Shown: piece by piece, positions 1 through 6,567 of the stretch
Position numbering within the stretch: position 1 is the first letter of the stretch
Layout: the number at the start of each line of letters is the position of its first letter
DNA from: Arthrobacter sp. B6
GTDB taxonomy: Bacteria; Actinomycetota; Actinomycetes; Actinomycetales; Micrococcaceae
Assembly: GCF_001663775.1 (NCBI RefSeq)
Contig: NZ_KV467168.1
Coordinates: 2,842,780 to 2,906,779, forward strand
Length of the DNA stretch: 64,000 bases
Direction: 5' to 3'
The notes under the pieces: generated by a model
The model's database searches: none
The model's input: only the letters and a program-made list of their open reading frames with translations
Told to the model about the DNA's origin: nothing
Translations under genes and position numbers: made by a program

Positions 1-294
1 ATGCAGGGCACCGTGAAGATCAACGTGGATTACTCCGCCGAGAACAAGGCTGTGATCGACAGCTACATGAGGAATGTGGCGTCGGGCAACGACGTCGCAG
101 CGGCCTCCGACGCCGCCAGGCTGTACGAGGCCGGCTCCGCCACAGTACAGGTCAACACCGTAGTGACGGCGTCCAACCAAGCCGGGTTTGACGTCAAGCT
201 GGGCGAGGTGGAGGTCAAGACCGAGAACAAGGCCACTACCAATGTGTCCACGTACTATAAGGTCCCCAACGACACGAAGCTCGAAAGGCTCTGA
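1..294 (+). CDS. Hypothetical protein, probably the C-terminal part of a gene cut by the window edge
   Basis: An open frame begins with ATG at base 1 and ends with TGA at 292-294, giving 97 residues. Because the ATG is the first base, it cannot be told whether this is the true start. The product is polar and rich in Ala, Val, Asn and Thr. No signal peptide, membrane segment or known motif is visible. The next gene on the same strand starts 57 bases downstream and could be co-transcribed. No family was recognised; the coding call rests on codon usage and on the neighbouring gene. Confidence 0.55.
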   Translation: MQGTVKINVDYSAENKAVIDSYMRNVASGNDVAAASDAARLYEAGSATVQVNTVVTASNQAGFDVKLGEVEVKTENKATTNVSTYYKVPNDTKLERL

Positions 295-351
295 CGCGGG
301 TGCCCGTTACTGGTGCCGGCCAAGCCAAGACTTTCTGCTGAAGGAGCAATA

Positions 352-798
352 ATGTCAGTCCACATCGAATCGCCGCTCGGCTTTACCGCCGACTTCCCTG
401 AGCACACACAGGTCCTCGAAGACTCGTCGGCCGGTCCCAACAGCGAACAGTACGGACTGCTTGGCGATGTTTTGGTCACCGTCATCAAGGACGACACGTC
501 CGTTCAGGACGCGCCGCAGGCCAACGGCTGGGCGCACCTGATGTCCGAGTTCTACCTGGAAGAGCGCAGCGGGACCCTGATCACCGAAGGTGAACTGAAC
601 CTTCCGGGCAGGTCCGCGTACGCCGTCCTGGTGGGCTACACGGACGCCCGGGGTTCGGCGAAGGTGGCCGCCACCGTGGGCATCTGGGAAGAGAGCAGGT
701 TCATCGGTGTCGTGGTCATCTGGCCCTACGTCAATCCGGAGATCGAACCGCGCGTGGACCTCCTGAAGGAGATCGTCTCCTCCATCCGGCCGGCCTGA
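352..798 (+). CDS. Hypothetical protein, 148 aa
   Basis: The ATG at 352 is chosen because AAGGAG lies at 341-346 at good spacing; an upstream in-frame start at 313 lacks a ribosome site. The product (MSVHIESPLGF...) is acidic, soluble, without signal peptide, and seems to be a compact alpha/beta domain with a hydrophobic strand (VVVIWPYV) near the C-terminus. The general look is that of small DcrB/LpqN-like proteins, but this is only an impression. It follows the partial gene at 1-294 on the same strand and may share its transcript. Function unknown. Confidence 0.7.
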   Translation: MSVHIESPLGFTADFPEHTQVLEDSSAGPNSEQYGLLGDVLVTVIKDDTSVQDAPQANGWAHLMSEFYLEERSGTLITEGELNLPGRSAYAVLVGYTDARGSAKVAATVGIWEESRFIGVVVIWPYVNPEIEPRVDLLKEIVSSIRPA

Positions 799-854
799 CG
801 CGGGTTGTCCGTCAGGTGCTGCCCATTACGGCCTGCCAGCTTGAAGGCTGGTGT

Positions 855-1778
855 CTAAAGGCGGCGGTAACAGAGGTCGAAGATCAGCCGGCCAGCCTCG
901 TGGGCCTTGGCCTCGAAGCTGGTGCGGATCCTGCCTTCGAAGCGCGGGGCCCAGCCGCCGGTTTCATCGATGCCCTCGTTGGGGCCGGTGTGCTCGGTGC
1001 TCACCGGTGCACGGCCCTCACGGACCGGTGCGCCGCCCACCAGCGACTCGACGCCGGACTGCCACACCTGCGTCAGGGGACTCTCCGGCCCACGGCGCTG
1101 GCCGGTGTGCAGGTTCTCAAAAGCCGCCGAACCCGCCAGGACGTCGCGGACGTGGACGGCGTAGTTGGACCAGTCCGTGGCAATCCGCCAGAGACCGCCC
1201 GGCTTGAGCGCCCGGGCGGCGAGGTCTGCGAATTCCGGCTGGATCAGGCGGCGCTTGTGATGCCGGGATTTATGCCACGGGTCCGGGAAGAACACCCACA
1301 GTTCGGTGACGGAGCCGGCGGGCAGCATGGTGGCCAGCACCTCCGGGGCGTTGGCCTCGACCACACGGACGTTCTTAAGTCCGCGGCTGTTGATCTTGAT
1401 GATGGTGTTGGCCAGGCCGGGCGTGTAAACCTCGACGGCCAGGAAGTCAGTGTCCGGGTTCTGCTCGGCGGCGTGGCAGATGGCGTCGCCCAGGCCGGAG
1501 CCGATCTCCACCACCAGGGGCGCCAGGCGCCCAAACTCTGCTTCGGCGTCGAACGTGTAATCGGGATGCACCGACGTATTCGCCACGTGCCGGGGCACAT
1601 CCACGGCCCAACGCCCGGCATGTTCTTCCCAGGCGGCCTGGCGGCGGCCCTGCAGCCGGGTTCCGCGCCGAACAAAGCTGACCGGCCTGCCGCCGTAGGT
1701 GCCGAATGACGCCTGCGTGCCGGGTGTCACCGGCCGCGGAACATGCGGAGACTGGGGGGTTTCTGGGGTTTCGCTCAT
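855..1778 (-). CDS. trmB: tRNA (guanine-N7-)-methyltransferase
   Basis: TrmB uses S-adenosylmethionine to methylate N7 of G46 in the variable loop of tRNAs, in the cytoplasm. The 307-residue product has the SAM-binding GSGLGD at about 93-98 and the family hallmark FPDPWHKSRHHKRR at about 164-177, followed by a conserved DWSNYA segment. Residues 1-75 are a proline-rich extension common in actinobacterial members. The ATG at 1778 is preferred over upstream starts because TATTCT (1786-1791, complement) ends seven bases before it, fitting a leaderless transcript; two in-frame ATGs at 1841 and 1865 lack such support. The gene is convergent with the one ending at 798. Confidence 0.93.
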   Translation of the reverse strand: MSETPETPQSPHVPRPVTPGTQASFGTYGGRPVSFVRRGTRLQGRRQAAWEEHAGRWAVDVPRHVANTSVHPDYTFDAEAEFGRLAPLVVEIGSGLGDAICHAAEQNPDTDFLAVEVYTPGLANTIIKINSRGLKNVRVVEANAPEVLATMLPAGSVTELWVFFPDPWHKSRHHKRRLIQPEFADLAARALKPGGLWRIATDWSNYAVHVRDVLAGSAAFENLHTGQRRGPESPLTQVWQSGVESLVGGAPVREGRAPVSTEHTGPNEGIDETGGWAPRFEGRIRTSFEAKAHEAGRLIFDLCYRRL

Positions 1779-1883
1779 CCCTTCCAGAATAGAGGAGATC
1801 GGTGCGCCGCCTGTTCCAGCAGAGTCCTTCGGAACTGGCATGCGTCTCGGTGGAGGAGCTGGCATAGGCCTCGGGCCAAAGCG

Positions 1884-2285
1884 TCACCAGCCCTGGAGGA
1901 TCACCAGACCAAGCGTAAAGACCACGCCGTCAACGCACAGGGCGGCAACGGCTGCCCGGCGGCTCTTCGATCCTGCACGCGTGCCCCATAACGCGGCAAT
2001 GGCCAGCCCCACAGACGCAAGGCCGGAAAGAACCGGCAGGCTCAAAATGACCAGTGGTGTATACCGATAGACGTACATGGGTGCTGCGAGGTAGTAGGAC
2101 GCTGCGGTGAAAAGTGCAGCCACCGGGAGGGTGCCGCCGAGGCTAAGTGGCGCCGCTATAGCGAACATCAGGCTCGCGACGCCACACTTGGCCGCTCGGG
2201 CAGCCCCGGCGCCAGGTGACGGTGAAGGCTGCATCTGCGGCGGGGACGGCCCCTCCGGCGGTGGGACGTGCTGTGGAGCGTTCAT
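1884..2285 (-). CDS. Small membrane protein with proline-rich N-terminus
   Basis: A 133-residue product begins with about 30 Pro/Gln/Ser-rich residues and then has three or four hydrophobic segments, ending in GVVFTLGLVILQGW. This is the usual layout of DUF4190-like actinobacterial membrane proteins, with a disordered proline-rich leader followed by transmembrane helices. The ATG at 2285 is used, with a weak GGA a few bases upstream; a TTG at 2294 is in frame. It lies between trmB and the divergent small gene at 2424. No enzymatic motif is seen. Function unknown. Confidence 0.65.
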   Translation of the reverse strand: MNAPQHVPPPEGPSPPQMQPSPSPGAGAARAAKCGVASLMFAIAAPLSLGGTLPVAALFTAASYYLAAPMYVYRYTPLVILSLPVLSGLASVGLAIAALWGTRAGSKSRRAAVAALCVDGVVFTLGLVILQGW

Positions 2286-2423
2286 GTTTTCCAATCGTTG
2301 CAGGGACCCGCGGAACGTCTCCAGCCTAGGAAAACCGCCCTATTCCCAACCAGAGCCGAAGCTCATATGTGGATAAGTCCGCCCAACGGTGAAGCCGGAC
2401 CGCACCCTGACACAATGGGTCGC

Positions 2424-2657
2424 GTGACTCCAGCCAAGCCCGCCGACGGACCGGACCTCCTGGTTGACGCCGAGATCGACGACGTTCCCGCGGCGCCTCG
2501 CACGACGCTTCCGGGCGGCCCCGGCAGCCGCCGCGCGCTGGCCAGGTCTGACGCCGGTCTGCCCGGCTGGGCCGTCGTGGCACTGACAACCGTTCCCGTC
2601 ACCCTCCTGGGCGTATTTGCGCCGCTCGCGCCCGTCCTGGGGCGCAGGTTTGGGTAG
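2424..2657 (+). CDS. Small tail-anchored hypothetical protein, 77 aa
   Basis: The first 45 or so residues are hydrophilic and probably disordered. A single hydrophobic segment (AVVALTTVPVTLLGVFAPL) follows and the protein ends GRRFG, so it is probably a tail-anchored membrane protein. GTG at 2424 is chosen because CACAAT (2411-2416) ends seven bases before it with no Shine-Dalgarno sequence; the same spacing and the same intervening GGGTCGC occur at the gene starting at 63809. An in-frame ATG at 2415 overlaps that box. The stop TAG (2655-2657) lies inside the left arm of a dispersed palindrome, so the repeat supplies the stop codon. Confidence 0.55.
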   Translation: MTPAKPADGPDLLVDAEIDDVPAAPRTTLPGGPGSRRALARSDAGLPGWAVVALTTVPVTLLGVFAPLAPVLGRRFG

Positions 2658-2710
2658 CAGCAGATGTCGTTTTGGGCGCCCATAAGAACATCTGCTGCTA
2701 CCCAGTTGGG
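2645..2710. repeat. Dispersed palindrome family 1, copy a
   Basis: Inverted repeat with arms TGGGTAGCAGCAGATG (2651-2666) and its complement ending at 2704, separated by a short variable centre. The right end matches the outer GTTGGG of the other copies, but the outer left arm has diverged. Related copies lie at 6217-6284, 11865-11930 and 17358-17423. This copy sits between two convergent genes and contains the stop codon of the left one. Confidence 0.85.
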
Positions 2711-2722
2711 GAGGCGGGACGC

Positions 2723-3199
2723 TTAGCTGCCGCGCCGGCTGACAGCAGGGTCCCAAACACGGGCGCCCGTGCCGCCGTCGCCCAGGCTGTCCTCCGGGTT
2801 CTGCAGCCGGCACGCTTTCAGGCTCAGGCAGCCACAGCCGATGCAGCCGTCGAGGTCACTCCGGAGGTGCTCCAGCGCCTCAATCCGGGCGTCCAGTTCC
2901 GCGCGCCACAGCCTTGACAGCCGCGACCAGTCCCGTTTAGTGGGTGTACGCCCTTCCGGCAGGGAGTCCAGGGCGCTGCGGATGTCCTTCAGCGGGATGC
3001 CCACCCGCTGGGACACCCGGATGAACGCCACCCGGCGGAGCGCGTCCCGGCGGTACCGCCTTTGGTTTCCGGAGGTGCGCTCGGACGAAATAAGCCCGTT
3101 GCGTTCGTAGAAATGAAGGGCCGACGGCGCCACTCCGCTCCGGTCGGACAACTCGCCGATGCTGAGGGCATGGTGCGCCCCTGCCGCCACCTGTGGCAT
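2723..3199 (-). CDS. soxR: Redox-sensing MerR-family regulator SoxR
   Basis: SoxR is a dimeric [2Fe-2S] transcription factor that activates promoters when oxidised by redox-cycling compounds. The 158-residue product has a MerR helix-turn-helix at about 12-35 (IGELSDRSGVAPSALHFYE), a dimerisation helix at about 85-115, and the diagnostic cluster motif CIGCGCLSLKAC with Cys119, Cys122, Cys124 and Cys130. ATG at 3199 is preceded by GGGGGAAG. It is divergent from an MFS exporter, and the region between them contains a perfect SoxR operator. In actinobacteria SoxR usually controls exporters and oxidoreductases rather than soxS, which fits this pairing. Confidence 0.95.
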   Translation of the reverse strand: MPQVAAGAHHALSIGELSDRSGVAPSALHFYERNGLISSERTSGNQRRYRRDALRRVAFIRVSQRVGIPLKDIRSALDSLPEGRTPTKRDWSRLSRLWRAELDARIEALEHLRSDLDGCIGCGCLSLKACRLQNPEDSLGDGGTGARVWDPAVSRRGS

Positions 3200-3268
3200 G
3201 CTTCCCCCTGTTGGATCAACGGTGTTCCGGGCCGGGGATCCGGCCCTTCCGCAACCCGGCCGCCCGCC

Positions 3269-3299
3269 TTGACCTCAACCTTAGTTGAGGTCCTAGGTT
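3269..3299 (+). promoter_or_regulatory. SoxR operator inside a 19-bp-spacer promoter
   Basis: A -35-like TTGACC (3269-3274) and a -10-like TAGGTT (3294-3299) are 19 bases apart, the over-long spacing typical of MerR-family targets. Between them is a perfect 9-bp inverted repeat GACCTCAAC/GTTGAGGTC (3271-3292) with a 4-base centre, close to the classical SoxR box core CCTCAA...TTGAGG. The predicted transcription start falls at the ATG of the MFS gene (3307). Confidence 0.9.
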
Positions 3300-3306
3300 A
3301 GCGTCC

Positions 3307-4707
3307 ATGACTTCTGATCAGGCCGTTACCGTGCGCGATTCCACCCTCCCAGCCACCGACCCCGCCGCCGGGATCCTGCAGCGTCCCTACCTGTGGGTGA
3401 CCATCGGCGCGTGCGCCCTGGTGTTCCTGGCAGCATTCGAATCATTGGCGGTGACCACCATCATGCCGGTAGTCAGCCGCGACCTGGACGGAGCCAGCCT
3501 GTACGCGCTGGCCTTCGCCGGGCCGCTGGCCACCGGCGTGATCGGCATGGTGGCGGCGGGGAACTGGTCGGACCGGCGCGGCCCGACCGCCGCGCTGTAC
3601 GCCTCCGTGGCGCTGTTCGTTGTGGGCCTACTGATCGCGGGCACCGCGGCGTCCATGCCCGCGCTGGTGGCCGGCCGCCTGGTGCAGGGCCTCGGCGGCG
3701 GAGCCATGACCGTTGCCCTCTACGTGGTGGTGGCCAGGGTCTACCCTGCCGTCCTGCACCCGAAAATTTTCGCAGCGTTTGCCGCCGCATGGGTGATCCC
3801 GTCGCTGGTGGGTCCTTTCGCGGCCGGCATCGTGGCGCAGCTCCTGAGCTGGCACTGGGTGTTCCTGGGCGTGGTGGGACTGGTGGTTCCCGCCCTGGTG
3901 ATGATCGCTCCGGTGCTCCGCGGCGTCGACCGGCAACCCCGGGAAGCAGCAACCCCGCCGTGGGCGGTGGGCCGCCTCGCCTGGGCTGCGCTCGCCGCAC
4001 TGGCTGTCCTGGGGCTGAACCTGTCCGCGGAGGTCCGGGTCGCCGCCATCCCCGCCGCGCCCGCGATCCTGGCGGTGGCCGCCGTCGCGGTCGCCATGGT
4101 GGCCGTCCGCCCGCTGGTGCCGCGCGGAACCCTGACTGCCCGCCGTGGCCTGCCGAGCGTGATCCTCACCCGCGGCCTCGCGTCGGCTGCGTTCTTCGGC
4201 GCCGAGGTGTACCTGCCCTACCTCCTGATTGAGCAGTACGCGTTCTCGCCCACCTTCGCCGGCCTCACCCTCACGGGCGGCGCACTGGCATGGGCCGCCG
4301 CCTCCGCCATCCAGGGCCGCCTCGGCACCCGGCTGGACCACCGCAAAGCGGTGCGCATCGGCTCGGTGCTAGTGCTTGCGGCCATCAGCCTGGCCTTGGC
4401 CACCACGGCACTCAACTGGCCTGCCGCCGTCGCGATTTCAGGCTGGATTTTCGCCGGCGGCGGCATGGGTCTGCTGTACCCGCGGCTGAGCGTGATGACA
4501 CTGGCGCTGTCCACCAAGGACAACCAGGGCTTCAATAGCTCGGCCATGTCCATCTCCGACTCGCTGGGCGGCGCGCTGGCGCTGGCCGCCACGGGCATCG
4601 TGTTCGCGGCATTTACGACGACGGCGGGATCGTTCACGGGCGTCTTCGCCCTCGCCGCCGTCCTCGCCGCGGCCGGTGTCGCCGTGGCCCCGCGGGTTTC
4701 GCGGTAG
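3307..4707 (+). CDS. MFS multidrug-type efflux transporter
   Basis: A 466-residue integral membrane protein of the major facilitator superfamily. It has about 14 hydrophobic segments, and GNWSDRRGPTAAL after the second segment matches the MFS motif A (G...D..GR). Such proteins expel drugs or redox-active compounds using the proton gradient. The neighbouring soxR and the SoxR box immediately upstream imply induction by redox-cycling chemicals. The -10 hexamer ends seven bases before ATG 3307 and there is no Shine-Dalgarno sequence, so the transcript is probably leaderless. The substrate cannot be inferred. A dispersed palindrome follows the stop codon. Confidence 0.9.
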   Translation: MTSDQAVTVRDSTLPATDPAAGILQRPYLWVTIGACALVFLAAFESLAVTTIMPVVSRDLDGASLYALAFAGPLATGVIGMVAAGNWSDRRGPTAALYASVALFVVGLLIAGTAASMPALVAGRLVQGLGGGAMTVALYVVVARVYPAVLHPKIFAAFAAAWVIPSLVGPFAAGIVAQLLSWHWVFLGVVGLVVPALVMIAPVLRGVDRQPREAATPPWAVGRLAWAALAALAVLGLNLSAEVRVAAIPAAPAILAVAAVAVAMVAVRPLVPRGTLTARRGLPSVILTRGLASAAFFGAEVYLPYLLIEQYAFSPTFAGLTLTGGALAWAAASAIQGRLGTRLDHRKAVRIGSVLVLAAISLALATTALNWPAAVAISGWIFAGGGMGLLYPRLSVMTLALSTKDNQGFNSSAMSISDSLGGALALAATGIVFAAFTTTAGSFTGVFALAAVLAAAGVAVAPRVSR

Positions 4708-4714
4708 CCCCCCG

Positions 4715-4777
4715 GAGTTTTTGTCCAGATAATGCCGCTATTGCCCCGGCAAAGTCGCGTTATCTGGACAAAAACTC
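4715..4777. repeat. Dispersed palindrome family 2, copy a
   Basis: Perfect 18-bp inverted repeat GAGTTTTTGTCCAGATAA (4715-4732) with its complement at 4760-4777, total 63 bp. The outer 13 bp GAGTTTTTGTCCA recur at 22898-22960 and 40521-40583 with exactly the same overall length. It lies between convergent genes and may double as a bidirectional terminator, since each arm gives a T-run. Confidence 0.88.
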
Positions 4778-4788
4778 GGATGTAATGG

Positions 4789-5391
4789 TCAGTAGTCCGG
4801 GCGGGGGAGGACGTTGAAGTAGAGGTGGGTGACGCCGTCGCCCTCGATCACGCGGGTCCGTTCCAGTTTCACCGGCGCGGCATTCAGGTGATCGAAGAAG
4901 CGGATGCCGGAGCCCAGCAGCCAGGGCGCCAGGTTGACGCGGATCTCGGCGAGGAGGCCGGCGTCGATCGCCTGCCGGATGACGTCCGGGCCGGCGAGGC
5001 CAACGTCCTTGTCCCCGGCGAGCTTTTGGGCTTCCGCCGCAGCCTCCTGGAAGCCGCTGGTGATGAACGTGTACGGCACGCCCTCGCGCGGCCAGCCGTC
5101 CGGGACGGAGTGGCTGAGCACCACAACGGGGCAATTGATGGGATGCTGCCCGTCCCAGCCGTGGGTGATGTCGAAGACGCGGCGCCCCACCAGGAGCGCG
5201 CCCGCGGTGGACGTGGTCCGCCGGAGATGCTCAGCGCTGGCTTCCGTGACGTGCCAGGTCATGTCAGGCCTGGCCGTGGGAACCTCCACCGGGCCGTTGT
5301 CATACCAGTCGAACAGTCCGCCGATGGAGTCGTCCGGCAGGGCGATGAACCCGTCCAGCGACATGGTCATTTCTGCGATGAGCCTTGCCAT
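4789..5391 (-). CDS. Dihydrofolate reductase / RibD C-terminal-domain family protein
   Basis: The 200-residue product has the fold seen in the RibD reductase domain and in YyaP/YwjB proteins. Indicators are the N-terminal MTMSLDGFIA, the central GALLVGRRVFD and the DVGLAGPDVIRQAIDAGLLAEIRV segment that normally binds NADPH, followed by PWLLGSGIRFF. These proteins are probable NADPH-dependent reductases; the real substrate in this subgroup is unknown and it should not be taken as the essential folate enzyme. ATG 5391 is preceded by GGGAGGA. It follows the methyltransferase gene at 5434-6159 by about 40 bases and may be co-transcribed with it. Confidence 0.85.
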   Translation of the reverse strand: MARLIAEMTMSLDGFIALPDDSIGGLFDWYDNGPVEVPTARPDMTWHVTEASAEHLRRTTSTAGALLVGRRVFDITHGWDGQHPINCPVVVLSHSVPDGWPREGVPYTFITSGFQEAAAEAQKLAGDKDVGLAGPDVIRQAIDAGLLAEIRVNLAPWLLGSGIRFFDHLNAAPVKLERTRVIEGDGVTHLYFNVLPRPDY

Positions 5392-5433
5392 GGTGCAGTC
5401 CTCCCTGTGGGGTTAGGCCAGGAAAAGTGCGGG

Positions 5434-6159
5434 TCAGGACAGCCGGGTGGCCCGGAGCACAGTATCGCCGATGACGGCTTCGCGGCCGTCGGGGCCAGCA
5501 ACCACCCGCTCCCGGATGGTGTTCACCTCCACCTGCCATTCCGAAGAGTCCAGGCCGAGTTCCTGCACCAGCTGCGCAGGGGTGTAGAACATCTCCGGTG
5601 AGGTGTGGTTTCCCCACGGTGGCAGCTGGTGCGGATGGTGGCCCACGATCAGCAGTGTGCCGCCAGGCTTGACGGCGGCTGCGGCCGCCCGCAGCGGACC
5701 CTGCCACGCCAGTTGCGGTGAATGCAGGAACTGGGAGGACACGAGGTCGTACGTTCCCGCGGGTTCCCATTCCTCAAGGTCGCACTGTTCCCAGTGGATG
5801 CGGCTGGGAATTTCGCCCGGTCCTTGGGCGTGCACGCTCTCGCGCTCCAGTGCGGCCTTCTCATGCGCGGCGGCGCGTTCCAGTGCGACGGCGGAAACGT
5901 CGACGGCGGTGACGGTCCAGCCCTGCTGGGCGAGCCAGATGGCGTCGGCCCCTTCGCCGCAGCCCAGGTCCAGGGCCCTGCCCGGCCGCAGCCCGCCTCC
6001 TTCGCGGACCAGCTGCGGGTTGGGCTTGCCGCTCCAGAGCTTCGGCTTGCTGCGGTACCTTTCGTCCCAGGATTCTGCGGCACTTTGGGGCGGTTCGTCA
6101 CTGAGCCGGGTGCCGCCGTCGTCCGATTTGTGGTGGTGGTCTTCGCCCTGTTGCGTCAT
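5434..6159 (-). CDS. Class I SAM-dependent methyltransferase
   Basis: A 241-residue cytoplasmic protein. The SAM-binding motif DLGCGEG is at about 64-70, followed by the acidic loop AVDVS that contacts the ribose, and a later VKPGGTLLIVGHHP strand. The WDERYRSKPKLWSGKPN start resembles TehB/thiopurine-type methyltransferases, which often act on small toxic molecules. There is a short His-rich N-terminal stretch. GAGG lies just before ATG 6159. It probably forms a two-gene unit with the RibD-like reductase downstream. The substrate is unknown. Confidence 0.88.
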   Translation of the reverse strand: MTQQGEDHHHKSDDGGTRLSDEPPQSAAESWDERYRSKPKLWSGKPNPQLVREGGGLRPGRALDLGCGEGADAIWLAQQGWTVTAVDVSAVALERAAAHEKAALERESVHAQGPGEIPSRIHWEQCDLEEWEPAGTYDLVSSQFLHSPQLAWQGPLRAAAAAVKPGGTLLIVGHHPHQLPPWGNHTSPEMFYTPAQLVQELGLDSSEWQVEVNTIRERVVAGPDGREAVIGDTVLRATRLS

Positions 6160-6216
6160 GCCTCAAGCGTGCTCCTGGAGGGCGCCCGATGGCAACGCCC
6201 CTCATCCGCTGTCCAC

Positions 6217-6284
6217 CCCCAACTGGGTAGCAGCAGATGTTCTTATGAGCGCTCGTAGCGACATCTGCTGCTACCCAGTTGGGG
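6217..6284. repeat. Dispersed palindrome family 1, copy b (most perfect)
   Basis: Perfect 24-bp inverted repeat: 6217-6240 (CCCCAACTGGGTAGCAGCAG and four more bases) pairs with 6261-6284, with a 20-base centre. It sits between the divergent methyltransferase and RNA-helicase genes, so in this copy it is not at a 3' end. Confidence 0.9.
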
Positions 6285-6567
6285 CGGGCGCAGAGGGCCG
6301 ACGGCGGGGCGGAGCGCAGCGGGGTGCTAGACTGGTGGAACTTGATGTGCAGTGATGCCCGGGTTTCCCTTCATTTAGGGACTGGGCTTTTTTCATGTGA
6401 GAGGCACATCCTGCGTCGATGAACGCGTTCCATTTGGTCCCGGCCGTCGCTTTGAATAAGCGGCAGCAGGCTGGTTGATCACCTGACTTTTCTTCGGCGA
6501 ACCCCTGAGCCAACCGGCGTCGGGGGCCGATATCCGCACGGATACCGCCTGAAAGACCTTTGACTAC
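6285..6567 (+). promoter_or_regulatory. Long 5' leader of the DEAD-box helicase gene with internal terminator-like hairpin
   Basis: No open reading frame is supported in these 283 bases. A -10-like TAGACT lies at 6328-6333. A hairpin made of GCCCGG (6357-6362) and CTGGGC (6382-6387), with an inner TCCC/GGGA stem, is followed directly by six T (6388-6393), the form of an intrinsic terminator. About 175 bases of further leader separate it from the helicase ATG at 6568. Only a weak GAAAG precedes the start codon. The layout suggests premature termination control of the helicase mRNA, or alternatively a separate short RNA. Confidence 0.5.
6357..6393 (+). terminator. Intrinsic terminator-like hairpin in the helicase leader
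   Basis: Stem GCCCGG/CTGGGC (one G-T pair) with inner TCCC/GGGA, followed by TTTTTT. It lies about 175 bases upstream of the helicase start and so is a candidate attenuator. Confidence 0.65.
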
